From Oscillospiraceae bacterium (lineage in GTDB: Bacteria > Bacillota > Clostridia > Oscillospirales > Oscillospiraceae), in assembly GCA_017538965.1 (NCBI GenBank), contig JAFYHU010000029.1:1-64000 (forward strand): a stretch of DNA of 64,000 nucleotides, given 5' to 3'. Below the pieces are notes generated by a model. That model was not told where the DNA came from. It did no database searches and saw only the letters and a program-made list of their open reading frames with translations. Position 1 is the first letter of the stretch. Each line of letters begins with the position of its first letter. Positions 53,917 through 62,484 of this stretch are shown piece after piece. Made by a program: the position numbers and the translations under genes.

Positions 53917-53967
53917 ATAAGGTACTCAATAAGCAGAACCGAAAATCATTATTTAGAGGAGGACAGC

Positions 53968-56900
53968 ATGGAGAAAAGTAGGACGAAAGACCTGATTGCG
54001 CTGCTCATTGCGGCTGTTCTGTTAGTCGTTTTGATTGTCGGCCATGTCCGGGTAAACCAGAGCCAGGTTTTCCGCATGCCCGAAGACGGTCAGCTGCTGA
54101 CGGCTACGGTGCAGGGAAGAAACGGTCCCGTCGCGGTCGAAGTTGCGGCAGGCCCGACGGAGTTCTATCGCGTCAAAATCACCTCACATGAAGAAACGGA
54201 AGGCATCGGCACGCTGGCCGTGGATGCGCTTCCCGATACGATTATGGAAAGCCAGCGTCTGGATTTTGACGCTGTCAGCGGTGCCACGATCACCTCTGAA
54301 GCCATCCGCCTAGCGGTTGCCGAGGCGCTTGAGTCCGGCGGAATCGATCCCGCTGCCTTCGGCTATGTAGCCAAGACAGAAGGGACGGAGGAAAAAGGGA
54401 CGGAGCAGGCTTCTGCAGAACCGGCGGCTGCGCCTGTCGCTGCAGCCGGCGCCTATGTGCCCGGAACCTATACTGCGGAAGCGACCGGCATGGGCACGGT
54501 GAAGGTCAGTGTCACGGTGGACGAGAGCTCAATCACGGAAGTTGTGCTTGACACCTCGGGCGAGACGCCTGAGATCGGCGGCGCGGCGACGGAAGAGCTT
54601 ACTGCCCAGGTCATGCAGGCACAGGGCGCTGCGATTGACGGCGTTTCCGGTGCAACCCTGACGAGCAACGCGGTCAGCACGGCGGTTGCCGACGCGCTTG
54701 CACAGGCAGCGGCCGCACCTGCGGAAGAGACTGCTGCAGCCGGCGCCTATGTGCCCGGAACCTATACTGCGGAAGCGACCAGTATGGGCAAGGTGAAGGT
54801 CAGCGTTACGGTGGACGAAAGCGCAATCACCGATGTTGTGCTCGACACCTCGGGCGAGACGCCTGAGATCGGCGGCGCAGCGACGGAAGAGCTCACCGCT
54901 CAGGTCATGCAGGCACAGGGCGCTGCGATTGACGGCGTGTCCGGTGCAACGCTGACGAGCAACGCGGTCAGCACGGCGGTTGCCGATGCGCTTGCACAGG
55001 CAGCGGCCGCACCTGCCGAAGAGGCTGCGCCTGCTGAAGAGACCGCGCCTGCCGAAGAAGAACAGGCGGCCGAACCGGAGGCTGCTGCCGCAGCGACGGA
55101 AGCGTCCGCCGATGCCCAGACCCTGACGGGGTCCGGAATGGGCAAGGTCGGCAATGTCGATGTCGAGGTGGTGGCCGATAACGATGCCATCTACTCGATT
55201 GCGGTTACCAAGCATGATGAGACGCCCGGCATCGGCACCATCGCCGTGGATCAGATTCCCGGCGCGATTGTTGCCGCTCAGAGCCTGAAGGTCGACGCCA
55301 TTACCGGCGCCACCATGACGACGGATGCCATAAAGGAAGCCGTCGCTGCGGCTCTTGCATCCGGCGGCATCGATGTTTCAAAATTTGAAAAGGATATAGA
55401 AGCCGACGCCGAGCCCAAGGAAAAGACTCCGGAGACCCTTGACTGTGACGTGGTCATCGTTGGTGCCGGCGGTGCCGGTCTGACGGCTGCGGTGCGTGCC
55501 TCCCAGGAGGGCGTCAAGGTCCTCGTGCTCGAGAAGATGCCCATGGTGGGCGGCAACTCGAACCGTGCCGAGGGCGGCATGAACGCTGCCGGCACAAAAC
55601 TGGAGGAAGAACTCGGGCTGGATGACAGCACGGTTGAAAACTTTGCGGCGGATACCCTCCGCCTCGGACACGACCTGGCCGACCCGGATCTGGTTCAGAC
55701 CCTGGCTGAGAACAGCTCTGACGCGGTCGAGTGGCTCAAGACCGTCGGTGCCGAGTTTACCGACGTCCATGCCACCGGCGGCTGCGAAGGACGCAAGTAC
55801 CTGCATCAGCCGGAAGGCGGCCGTGCAGTCGGCGAGTTCCTGGTAGAAAAACTGAGCGCCGCGGCGGAAGAGCAGGGAATCGAGATCATGCTCAACACCA
55901 GGGCCACCGAAATCCTCCTGGATGACAACGGCTGCGCCGTCGGCGTCATGGCTGAGGACAGCGATCATATCTATACCGTCAACGCAAAGGCGGTTGTGCT
56001 GGCCACCGGCGGCTTCGGATCGAACTTTGAGATGATGTGCAGCTACGATCCCAGCCTGGAGAACGCCGTGACCACCAACCACTCCGGTGCGACCGGCGAC
56101 GGCATCGTGATGGCGCAGGCCATCGGCGCTGACACGGTCGACATGGAGCAGATTCAGCTGCATCCGACGGTGATTCAGGAAGACGGCACGCTGGTTTCCG
56201 AGTCCCTGCGCAGCAAGGGAGCCATCGTGGTCAACACCGAGGGCAAGCGCTTTGTGAACGACCTGGCCGGCCGTGACGTGGTCTCCCAGGCGGAACTCAA
56301 GCAGCCCGACGGCTATTGCTTCATCATCTTCGACCAGCACTTGGTAGACGGCCTCGCGCTGGCGCAGAAGTTTATCGATCGCGGCTATGCGATCAGCGGC
56401 GACACCTATGAAGAGCTCGCCGTGAACATGGGCCTTACCGACGACGCGGTGCAGAACTTCGTCAATACCATGAACACCTGGAACGAGTCCGTTGCGAAGG
56501 GGATCGATGAAGAGTTCGGCCGCAACAACGGCATGGACGATGATCTGACCACCGCTCCGTTCTACGCGATCAAGATCGCCCCGGGCATCCACCATACGAT
56601 GGGCGGCATCAAGATCGATACCAACGCGGAAGTCATTAATACCGACGGCAACGTCATTCCCGGTCTGTTTGCGGCCGGCGAGACGACCGGCGGCATTCAC
56701 GGCGGAAACCGTGTCGGCGGCAACGCCGTCTGCGACTTTGTCGTGTTCGGCCGGATTGCCGGCACCAACGCCGCCGCCTATGTCAAAGGAGAGAGCATCA
56801 CTGCGGAGCCTGCTTCTAAGGAAGCGGCTCCCGCGGCGGGCGCTGTCTATGTGCCCGGAACCTATACCGCGGAAGCGAACGGTATGGGGAAGGTGAAGGT

Positions 56901-59355
56901 CAGCGTCACGGTGGACGAAAGTGCGATCACCGAAGTTGTGCTCGACACCTCGGGCGAGACGCCTGCAATCGGCGGCGCGGCGACGGAAGAGCTCACCGCC
57001 CAGGTCATGCAGGCACAAGGCGCCGCAATTGACGGCGTGGCCGGCGCAACAATGACGAGCAACGCGGTCAGTACGGCGGTTGCCGACGCCCTTGCACAGG
57101 CGGCCGCTCCTGCCGAGGCGGAAGAGACGGCTGAGACAGCAGGGACGGAGCCTGTGGAAGAGAAAACGGATGCGGCCGAAGCACAGACCCTTTCCGGAGT
57201 CGCCGAAGGCAGAAACGGTCCCATCGAAGTGGATGTTGTCGCGGACAAGAACGGAATCTATTCCGTTGAAGTGATCTCTCACTCGGAGACCGCAGGCATC
57301 GGTACGATCGCGGTGGACCAGATTCCTGCCGCCATTGTGGAACAGCAGAGCATTCTGGTGGATTCCGTCAGCGGTGCCACGGTGACATCCGATGCAATCA
57401 AGACCGCGGTTTCGGCTGCCCTGACCGGCGGCAAGATCGACCCGGCGAACTTTGAAGTGGCCGCTGCGGCCGTTGAGACCGTCGAAGACGTGATGATGGA
57501 TGTCGATGTCGTCGTTGTCGGCGCCGGCGGCGCCGGTATGACGGCCGCCATTACAGCTGCGGATGCCGGCAAGTCGGTCGTGGTTCTGGAAAGCCAGGGC
57601 ATCGTCGGCGGCAACTCCGCCCGCTCCACGGGCGGCATGAACGCCGCTCCGACCGAGTGGCAGCAGGCCAACGAATTCGGCGAGAGCGCCGGCGTGGAAA
57701 GCACGCTGAAGAAAGTAGAAAACTATCCCGACAACGAGAGAATTCAAGAACTCGGCAAGATTGTCGCCGACCAGTGGGAAGAGTACCAGAAGAATCCGGA
57801 AGGATACTTTGATTCTGCCGAACTCTTCCAGCTGGATACCATGATCGGCGGCGGCGGGATCAACAACCCCGCGCTGGTCAAAAAGCTTGTGGAAAACAGC
57901 CCAGACGCGATTGACTGGCTCGGCCAGCTCGATCCCGAAGTCATCCTGCACAATGTTGCTGCATTCGGCGGCGCTTCCGTCAAGCGCATCCACCGTCCGG
58001 TTGACGAGAACGGCAAGACCCTCTCGGTCGGCGCCTATATGGTGCCTCTGCTGAAGGAGAATCTGGACAAGCGCGGCATTGAAGTTCTCACCAACACCAC
58101 CGCAAAAGAGATTTTGATGGATAACGGCACTGCCGTCGGCATTGTCGCCGAGACCTCGGACGGCGCGACGGTAACCGTGAACGCGAAGGCCGTTGTGATT
58201 ACCACCGGCGGCTTCGGCGCCAACAACGACATGATCGCGTCCATCCGTCCCGAACTGGACGGCTTCATCACCACCAACGCACCCGGCATTCAGGGCCAGG
58301 GCATCCAGATGGCTCAGGCCGTCGGGGCCGATACCGTTGACATGGATCAGATCCAGCTGCATCCCACGGTCCATGTCCAGGGGAGCGACGCAGTTCTGAT
58401 CACCGAAGGTCTCCGCGGCGACGGCGCCATCCTTGTCAATCAGGAAGGCGAGCGCTTCTTTGACGAAGTCTCCACCCGTGACAAGGTCTCCAATGCCGAG
58501 TTTGCCCAGACCGGCGGCTACGCCTGGCTGATCATCGACAGCCGCATGAGCGACGCGTCCAACGTCATTCAGGGCTACATCAACAAGGGCTATGCCGAGA
58601 CCGGCGAAACCTACGAAGAGCTGGCCGAGGCCATCGGAGCACCGGCGGATGCTTTCGCAGCCACGATGGAGAAATGGAACAAGTGTGTCGAAGCCAAGGA
58701 AGATCCGGACTTCGGCCGCGTGTCCTTTGCCAACCCGCTGGATCAGGCACCCTATTATGCCATTAAGGTTCAGCCCGGTATCCATCATACCATGGGCGGC
58801 ATCAAGATCAACGACAATGCCCAGGTCATCGACACCGACGGCAATGTGATCCCCGGCCTGTTTGCAGCCGGTGAGACGACCGGCGGCGTCCACGGAAACA
58901 ACCGCCTCGGCGGCAATGCCGTAGCCGACTTCACGATCTTCGGCCGCATTGCCGGCAGCAGCGCTGCGGCTTGTGTCGACGGGGAGAGCCCCGCTGCAGA
59001 ACCCGCTTCCGAGGAAGCCTCCTCCAGCCGGACACAGACGCTTACCGGCTCCGCGATGGGCAAGGTAGGCCCGGTCGAGGTTGAGGTTGTTGCCGACGAT
59101 GACAGCATTCTCTCTGTCACCGTAACCAACCATGGAGAAACTCCGGGGATCGGCACCATTGCCGTTGACCAGATTCCCGGCGCCATTGTTGAACGCCAGG
59201 GGCTGGATGTCGATGCGGTCGGCGGTGCAACCGTGACCTCCGAGGCGATTATTGAGGCGGTATCTCAGGCGCTCGAATCCGGCGGCATCAACCCCTCCGC
59301 CTACGGCGGCTCCGGCGATGCGCATGACGGCGCACCGATCGGCAAAGAAGTATAA
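53968..59355 (+). CDS. Giant exported flavoprotein: seven FMN_bind modules and two fumarate-reductase-like FAD domains
   Basis: The 1795-residue product has one N-terminal membrane anchor (about 9-27) and is otherwise extracytoplasmic. Order: four FMN_bind modules, FAD_binding_2 domain A (about 492-945), two FMN_bind modules, FAD_binding_2 domain B (about 1178-1670), a final FMN_bind module. FMN_bind domains carry FMN covalently on a Thr placed by ApbE; the candidate threonines, each in a GAT motif, are 107, 230, 328, 449, 1028, 1138 and 1755. Both FAD domains have the dinucleotide motif VGAGGAG, LHPT and HHTMGG, and keep the arginine of fumarate reductases (Arg769 in AGRD, Arg1504 in STRD). 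Likely role: reduce an external electron acceptor with electrons from the membrane. Substrates, and whether domains A and B differ, are unknown. No apbE is in the window. Confidence 0.93.
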   Translation: MEKSRTKDLIALLIAAVLLVVLIVGHVRVNQSQVFRMPEDGQLLTATVQGRNGPVAVEVAAGPTEFYRVKITSHEETEGIGTLAVDALPDTIMESQRLDFDAVSGATITSEAIRLAVAEALESGGIDPAAFGYVAKTEGTEEKGTEQASAEPAAAPVAAAGAYVPGTYTAEATGMGTVKVSVTVDESSITEVVLDTSGETPEIGGAATEELTAQVMQAQGAAIDGVSGATLTSNAVSTAVADALAQAAAAPAEETAAAGAYVPGTYTAEATSMGKVKVSVTVDESAITDVVLDTSGETPEIGGAATEELTAQVMQAQGAAIDGVSGATLTSNAVSTAVADALAQAAAAPAEEAAPAEETAPAEEEQAAEPEAAAAATEASADAQTLTGSGMGKVGNVDVEVVADNDAIYSIAVTKHDETPGIGTIAVDQIPGAIVAAQSLKVDAITGATMTTDAIKEAVAAALASGGIDVSKFEKDIEADAEPKEKTPETLDCDVVIVGAGGAGLTAAVRASQEGVKVLVLEKMPMVGGNSNRAEGGMNAAGTKLEEELGLDDSTVENFAADTLRLGHDLADPDLVQTLAENSSDAVEWLKTVGAEFTDVHATGGCEGRKYLHQPEGGRAVGEFLVEKLSAAAEEQGIEIMLNTRATEILLDDNGCAVGVMAEDSDHIYTVNAKAVVLATGGFGSNFEMMCSYDPSLENAVTTNHSGATGDGIVMAQAIGADTVDMEQIQLHPTVIQEDGTLVSESLRSKGAIVVNTEGKRFVNDLAGRDVVSQAELKQPDGYCFIIFDQHLVDGLALAQKFIDRGYAISGDTYEELAVNMGLTDDAVQNFVNTMNTWNESVAKGIDEEFGRNNGMDDDLTTAPFYAIKIAPGIHHTMGGIKIDTNAEVINTDGNVIPGLFAAGETTGGIHGGNRVGGNAVCDFVVFGRIAGTNAAAYVKGESITAEPASKEAAPAAGAVYVPGTYTAEANGMGKVKVSVTVDESAITEVVLDTSGETPAIGGAATEELTAQVMQAQGAAIDGVAGATMTSNAVSTAVADALAQAAAPAEAEETAETAGTEPVEEKTDAAEAQTLSGVAEGRNGPIEVDVVADKNGIYSVEVISHSETAGIGTIAVDQIPAAIVEQQSILVDSVSGATVTSDAIKTAVSAALTGGKIDPANFEVAAAAVETVEDVMMDVDVVVVGAGGAGMTAAITAADAGKSVVVLESQGIVGGNSARSTGGMNAAPTEWQQANEFGESAGVESTLKKVENYPDNERIQELGKIVADQWEEYQKNPEGYFDSAELFQLDTMIGGGGINNPALVKKLVENSPDAIDWLGQLDPEVILHNVAAFGGASVKRIHRPVDENGKTLSVGAYMVPLLKENLDKRGIEVLTNTTAKEILMDNGTAVGIVAETSDGATVTVNAKAVVITTGGFGANNDMIASIRPELDGFITTNAPGIQGQGIQMAQAVGADTVDMDQIQLHPTVHVQGSDAVLITEGLRGDGAILVNQEGERFFDEVSTRDKVSNAEFAQTGGYAWLIIDSRMSDASNVIQGYINKGYAETGETYEELAEAIGAPADAFAATMEKWNKCVEAKEDPDFGRVSFANPLDQAPYYAIKVQPGIHHTMGGIKINDNAQVIDTDGNVIPGLFAAGETTGGVHGNNRLGGNAVADFTIFGRIAGSSAAACVDGESPAAEPASEEASSSRTQTLTGSAMGKVGPVEVEVVADDDSILSVTVTNHGETPGIGTIAVDQIPGAIVERQGLDVDAVGGATVTSEAIIEAVSQALESGGINPSAYGGSGDAHDGAPIGKEV
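54442..54720 (+). repeat. FMN_bind direct repeat, copy A
   Basis: About 280 bases encoding the second FMN_bind module (YVPGTYTAEA to DALAQAAAAP). Nearly identical to 54735-55014 and closely similar to 56838-57110. Confidence 0.9.
54735..55014 (+). repeat. FMN_bind direct repeat, copy B
   Basis: The third FMN_bind module, next to copy A. Few base differences, so a recent tandem duplication. Confidence 0.9.
56838..57110 (+). repeat. FMN_bind direct repeat, copy C
   Basis: The fifth FMN_bind module, between the two FAD domains. Same sequence family as copies A and B, with AGAT in place of SGAT. Confidence 0.88.
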
Positions 59356-59378
59356 TTATAAAAGAATAATCACAGCAA

Positions 59379-59408
59379 AACTCCCCTGACCGTTTCGGCA
59401 GGGGAGTT
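59379..59408 (+). terminator. Terminator-like hairpin after the flavoprotein gene
   Basis: AACTCCCCTG (59379-59388) pairs with CAGGGGAGTT (59399-59408); weak U-tract after it. The following 150 bases hold no recognised element apart from the ribosome site of the next gene. Confidence 0.65.
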
Positions 59409-59558
59409 CTGCGGTCTCGGAGGACCTTGCAAAGTTGTTAATTTTTTGTGAACGGCTCCAAAAAGGCTAAGAAAATGCTATACTGTTCAAGCATAGCGAA
59501 AGCTCGGTTTTCTATAATTCTGTCATCATAACAAAAAAAGAAAAAAGGAGAAAACAAC

Positions 59559-60245
59559 ATGCAGTACAAAATTCAGGGAGATAATATGCCGGTCGTGATC
59601 TGCGCCCTTGAGGACGGAGAATCCATGGTCTGCGAAGCGGGGGCCATGAGCTGGATGAGCCCCAACATGGAGATGGAGACGAAATCCAAGGGCGGTCTCG
59701 GCGGCTTTTTCGGCCGCGCGCTGTCCGGCGAAAGCGGCTTCCAGAACTTCTACACCGCGCGGGGCGGTCAGGGCCTGATTGCGTTTGCCTCGTCCTATGT
59801 CGGAAATCTCCTGGCAGTGGAAATCACGCCGGACAAACCCATCATCATTCAGAAGCGGGCTTTCCTCGCATGCACGACGGGCGTTGAGATGGAGGTCTTC
59901 TTCCAGAAGAAAATCGGCACGGCGCTGTTCGGCGGCGAAGGCTTCATCATGCAGAAGCTCTCCGGCAGCGGCACCGTCTTCCTTGAGCTGGACGGTTCGG
60001 TTATCGAGTACGAGCTCAAGGCCGGCGAAAAGATGCTGATCTCCTCGGGCCATCTCGCCATGATGGACGAGACGGTTACCATGGACATCCAGCAGATCAA
60101 AGGCGTCAAAAACGTCCTCTTCGGCGGCGAAAGCCTCTTCAACACCGTCGTCACCGGCCCGGGCGTCGTCACGGTTCAGAGCATGCCGCTCTCCAATCTG
60201 ATCGGTCTGATTGCCGCCCGCATACCGACAAGCAGCAGCAACTAA
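59559..60245 (+). CDS. AIM24 / TIGR00266-family protein
   Basis: A 228-residue protein of the AIM24 family, a double beta-barrel of unknown bacterial function. Seen: YKIQGDNMPVVICALEDGES, AGAMSWMSPNMEMETKSKGG, the glycine-rich FFGRALSGESGFQNFYTA and the C-terminal GVVTVQSMPLSNLIGLI. No signal peptide or membrane segment, so it is cytoplasmic. Strong AAGGAG site. Its place between exported redox proteins may be chance or a real link. Confidence 0.92.
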   Translation: MQYKIQGDNMPVVICALEDGESMVCEAGAMSWMSPNMEMETKSKGGLGGFFGRALSGESGFQNFYTARGGQGLIAFASSYVGNLLAVEITPDKPIIIQKRAFLACTTGVEMEVFFQKKIGTALFGGEGFIMQKLSGSGTVFLELDGSVIEYELKAGEKMLISSGHLAMMDETVTMDIQQIKGVKNVLFGGESLFNTVVTGPGVVTVQSMPLSNLIGLIAARIPTSSSN

Positions 60246-60292
60246 ATCAATCTGAAATTCAGGCAGTCCCGCAGAATCAAAGGAGAAAACCC

Positions 60293-61621
60293 ATGAAAAA
60301 GCTGATTGCGATGATGCTCCTTGTGAGCCTCATGATGAGCATTGCCGTCTCCGCCTGTGCAGAAGGTACGGTCGACCGTGCCACCGCGGAAAAAGACGAC
60401 TTCCCAAAGATCGGAGTAACCCTTTATTATCCCGATAATTTCAAAGTAGAGAAAGGCATTTACACCGTTGCGGCAGACGACGACATTCTTGGTCCCGGCA
60501 TCTATCTTGCCCAGGCCAATTACATCGGCGTCAGCATGGAATGGTATGAATCCGCGCTTCATGTCGAAGACATCAAACAGGAAGATATCGAGAAATACAT
60601 GAATTCGATGGCGGCTCTGTTCATGCTGATCGGTATTGATCAGAACCGGAACGCGGAGGATATCTGTGCCGCCTATAAGGCGCTTACCGGCGCAGACGTC
60701 CTCTCCCCGGACGACATGACCGAAGTCGGGCAGTTCGAGGACATTACCTGGTATCTGCTTGAGAAGGACTTCACCGGCAACGTTCAGAACCTCGACCCGG
60801 TATTTGCGGCAGAATACGACAGCCTTCGCGCACTGGTCGGCACGATCGCTTCCAATGCCGATTATCACCGGCCCTTGGGTACCTATGACGCCATCGCTGA
60901 TCAGACCGTTTCCTTTGAGACCACGGACCTTGACGGCAATCCCGTCACCAGCGAAGAAATCTTCAGCAAGTATGACGTGACCATGATCAACGTATGGGCG
61001 ACCTGGTGCAGCGCCTGCCTCAGCGAACTGAGCGAGTTGGAGGAGATCAACAACCGCCTTGCTGAGAAAAACTGCGCCATTGTCGCTCTCCTCGGGGACG
61101 GTGATGAGGAAGAGACTGTCGCCCTGGGCAGGAAGCAGCTTGAAGAAGCGGGCTGCACTTATCTGTGCCTGCGTCCCTTTGAGGGATGGGAAGAAATGTT
61201 CATCATGAACGAAGGCTGGCCTACGTCGTTCTTCTTTGATTCGACAGGCAAGATGGTTTCCAAACCGATCATCGGTGCCGCAGTGGACAGATATGAGAGC
61301 AGGATAGACGACATCCTCAACGGCGCCGAAACCGGTGAAGCCATCGTAAGCAACGGCAATGAGAATCAGGCAAATGCCTACCGGATCTTTGTTGTGGACC
61401 AGAGCGCCAATCCGGTTGTCGGTGCTATGGTTCAGTTCTGCACCGCCGACACCTGCCAGATCGGCAAGACCGACGAAAACGGGATGGCTTCCTTTGACAA
61501 TCCGGAAGGCATCTATGAGGTGCACATTCTGAAGGTGCCCAAGGGCTACGTGAAAAACGAGTCGCTCTATACAACGCCCGAGACCTACAGCGACATGACC
61601 ATCGTGGTGGAAGCGGCATAA
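60293..61621 (+). CDS. Exported TlpA-like thioredoxin-fold protein with C-terminal SpaA-like domain
   Basis: A 442-residue exported protein. The signal peptide ends in AVSACAEG, which fits both a lipobox (Cys22) and a signal-peptidase I site. Residues about 25-195 are a helical/beta domain I do not recognise. Residues about 210-350 are TlpA/ResA-like with the active-site pair Cys239-Cys242 in WATWCSACL and the cis-proline region GWPTSFFFD. Residues about 363-442 form a small beta-sandwich (carboxypeptidase-regulatory or SpaA-like: VDQSANPVVGAMVQFCTAD). It probably handles disulfide or thiol redox outside the cell. AAGGAG precedes the start. Confidence 0.87.
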   Translation: MKKLIAMMLLVSLMMSIAVSACAEGTVDRATAEKDDFPKIGVTLYYPDNFKVEKGIYTVAADDDILGPGIYLAQANYIGVSMEWYESALHVEDIKQEDIEKYMNSMAALFMLIGIDQNRNAEDICAAYKALTGADVLSPDDMTEVGQFEDITWYLLEKDFTGNVQNLDPVFAAEYDSLRALVGTIASNADYHRPLGTYDAIADQTVSFETTDLDGNPVTSEEIFSKYDVTMINVWATWCSACLSELSELEEINNRLAEKNCAIVALLGDGDEEETVALGRKQLEEAGCTYLCLRPFEGWEEMFIMNEGWPTSFFFDSTGKMVSKPIIGAAVDRYESRIDDILNGAETGEAIVSNGNENQANAYRIFVVDQSANPVVGAMVQFCTADTCQIGKTDENGMASFDNPEGIYEVHILKVPKGYVKNESLYTTPETYSDMTIVVEAA

Positions 61622-61648
61622 AAGACGTTTCCCGCGAGCAACCAGTCT

Positions 61649-61698
61649 CCCCGGCTGCGCACGAATGAGGTGCGCAGCCGGGGCTGCATCGTTTTTTT
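61649..61698 (+). terminator. Intrinsic terminator after the TlpA-like gene
   Basis: CCCCGGCTGCGCAC (61649-61662) pairs with GTGCGCAGCCGGGG (61670-61683); GTTTTTTT follows after eight bases. Confidence 0.75.
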
Positions 61699-61713
61699 AC
61701 AGATAGGAGCGTG

Positions 61714-62484
61714 ATGTTTGTGACAAGAAACAAGGTGCCGCTGCTTGTGCAGTCGGCGCTGTGTGTTGTGCTGGTCGTCATGCTGGCGGCCGGGGCAATC
61801 GGCATTTACCGTGAGGGCATTGCCGAAAAACAGGAAGACCCGCTTGCCTGGGTCTACACCCGTGAGAAGGCCGCCGCGGCGCTCAGACCCGTTGCGCCGG
61901 TATTCCTGGCGGCTGTCGCGGTAACGGTCGTCTGTGCGGTGCTGAACGTCCGGGATGAAAACGAAAACAAGCCCGTAAAGGATGTGGAGCTCAACCGCAA
62001 CCTGATGCGGGAGCGTGTAGCGGAACCGAGTGAAGCCATGCGCAGGGAACAGGCTTGCCAGAAGAAACTGCTGATCGGCGGCTGGGCGGGATTTGGCATA
62101 TGCATGCTGCCCGTTCTGCTGTATATGATAAACGGCAGTCACTTTCAGAACGGGGATCTCGAGGAAATGATCGGGGGCGTAGCCCTGCATGTGTTCCCCT
62201 GGATTATTCTCGGTCTGGCCTGTCTCATAACGTCCGAGATTCTTCAGGGCAGGAGCATTCAGCGGGAGTATGATGCCGTCATGGAGCGCATCAAAGAGGA
62301 AAAGGCCGCCGGGATCAAAGTGGACCCGAAGGAAAAGCAACTCGAAAAAAGCTGTACGCTGCTGCGGGTGATTCTGCTCGTTGTCGCTGTGGTGTTCATC
62401 CTTGTCGGCATCCGCAACGGAAGCATGAACGCCGTCATCAATAAGGCGATCAGAATTTGTACGGAGTGTGTTGGCCTTGGATAA
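61714..62484 (+). CDS. Membrane protein with C-terminal CXXC motif (CD1871A-like tail)
   Basis: A 256-residue membrane protein with about five hydrophobic segments (near 10-28, 55-75, 125-145, 155-175, 215-232). The last 40 residues, ending in NKAIRICTECVGLG, match the small CXXC proteins of the CD1871A type that sit next to Fe-S membrane proteins in clostridia; here that tail is part of a longer protein with four extra helices. The CTEC pair lies just after the final helix. The ATG at 61714 is preceded by AGGAG; a GTG at 61711 is an alternative. It overlaps the next gene by about 8 bases. Confidence 0.75.
   Translation: MFVTRNKVPLLVQSALCVVLVVMLAAGAIGIYREGIAEKQEDPLAWVYTREKAAAALRPVAPVFLAAVAVTVVCAVLNVRDENENKPVKDVELNRNLMRERVAEPSEAMRREQACQKKLLIGGWAGFGICMLPVLLYMINGSHFQNGDLEEMIGGVALHVFPWIILGLACLITSEILQGRSIQREYDAVMERIKEEKAAGIKVDPKEKQLEKSCTLLRVILLVVAVVFILVGIRNGSMNAVINKAIRICTECVGLG

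Noticed and set aside
55378-59325. 1315-codon open frame antisense to the flavoprotein gene
   Set aside because: It mirrors a strongly coding, codon-biased gene on the other strand, has no ribosome site and its translation is low-complexity His/Arg/Gly-rich.
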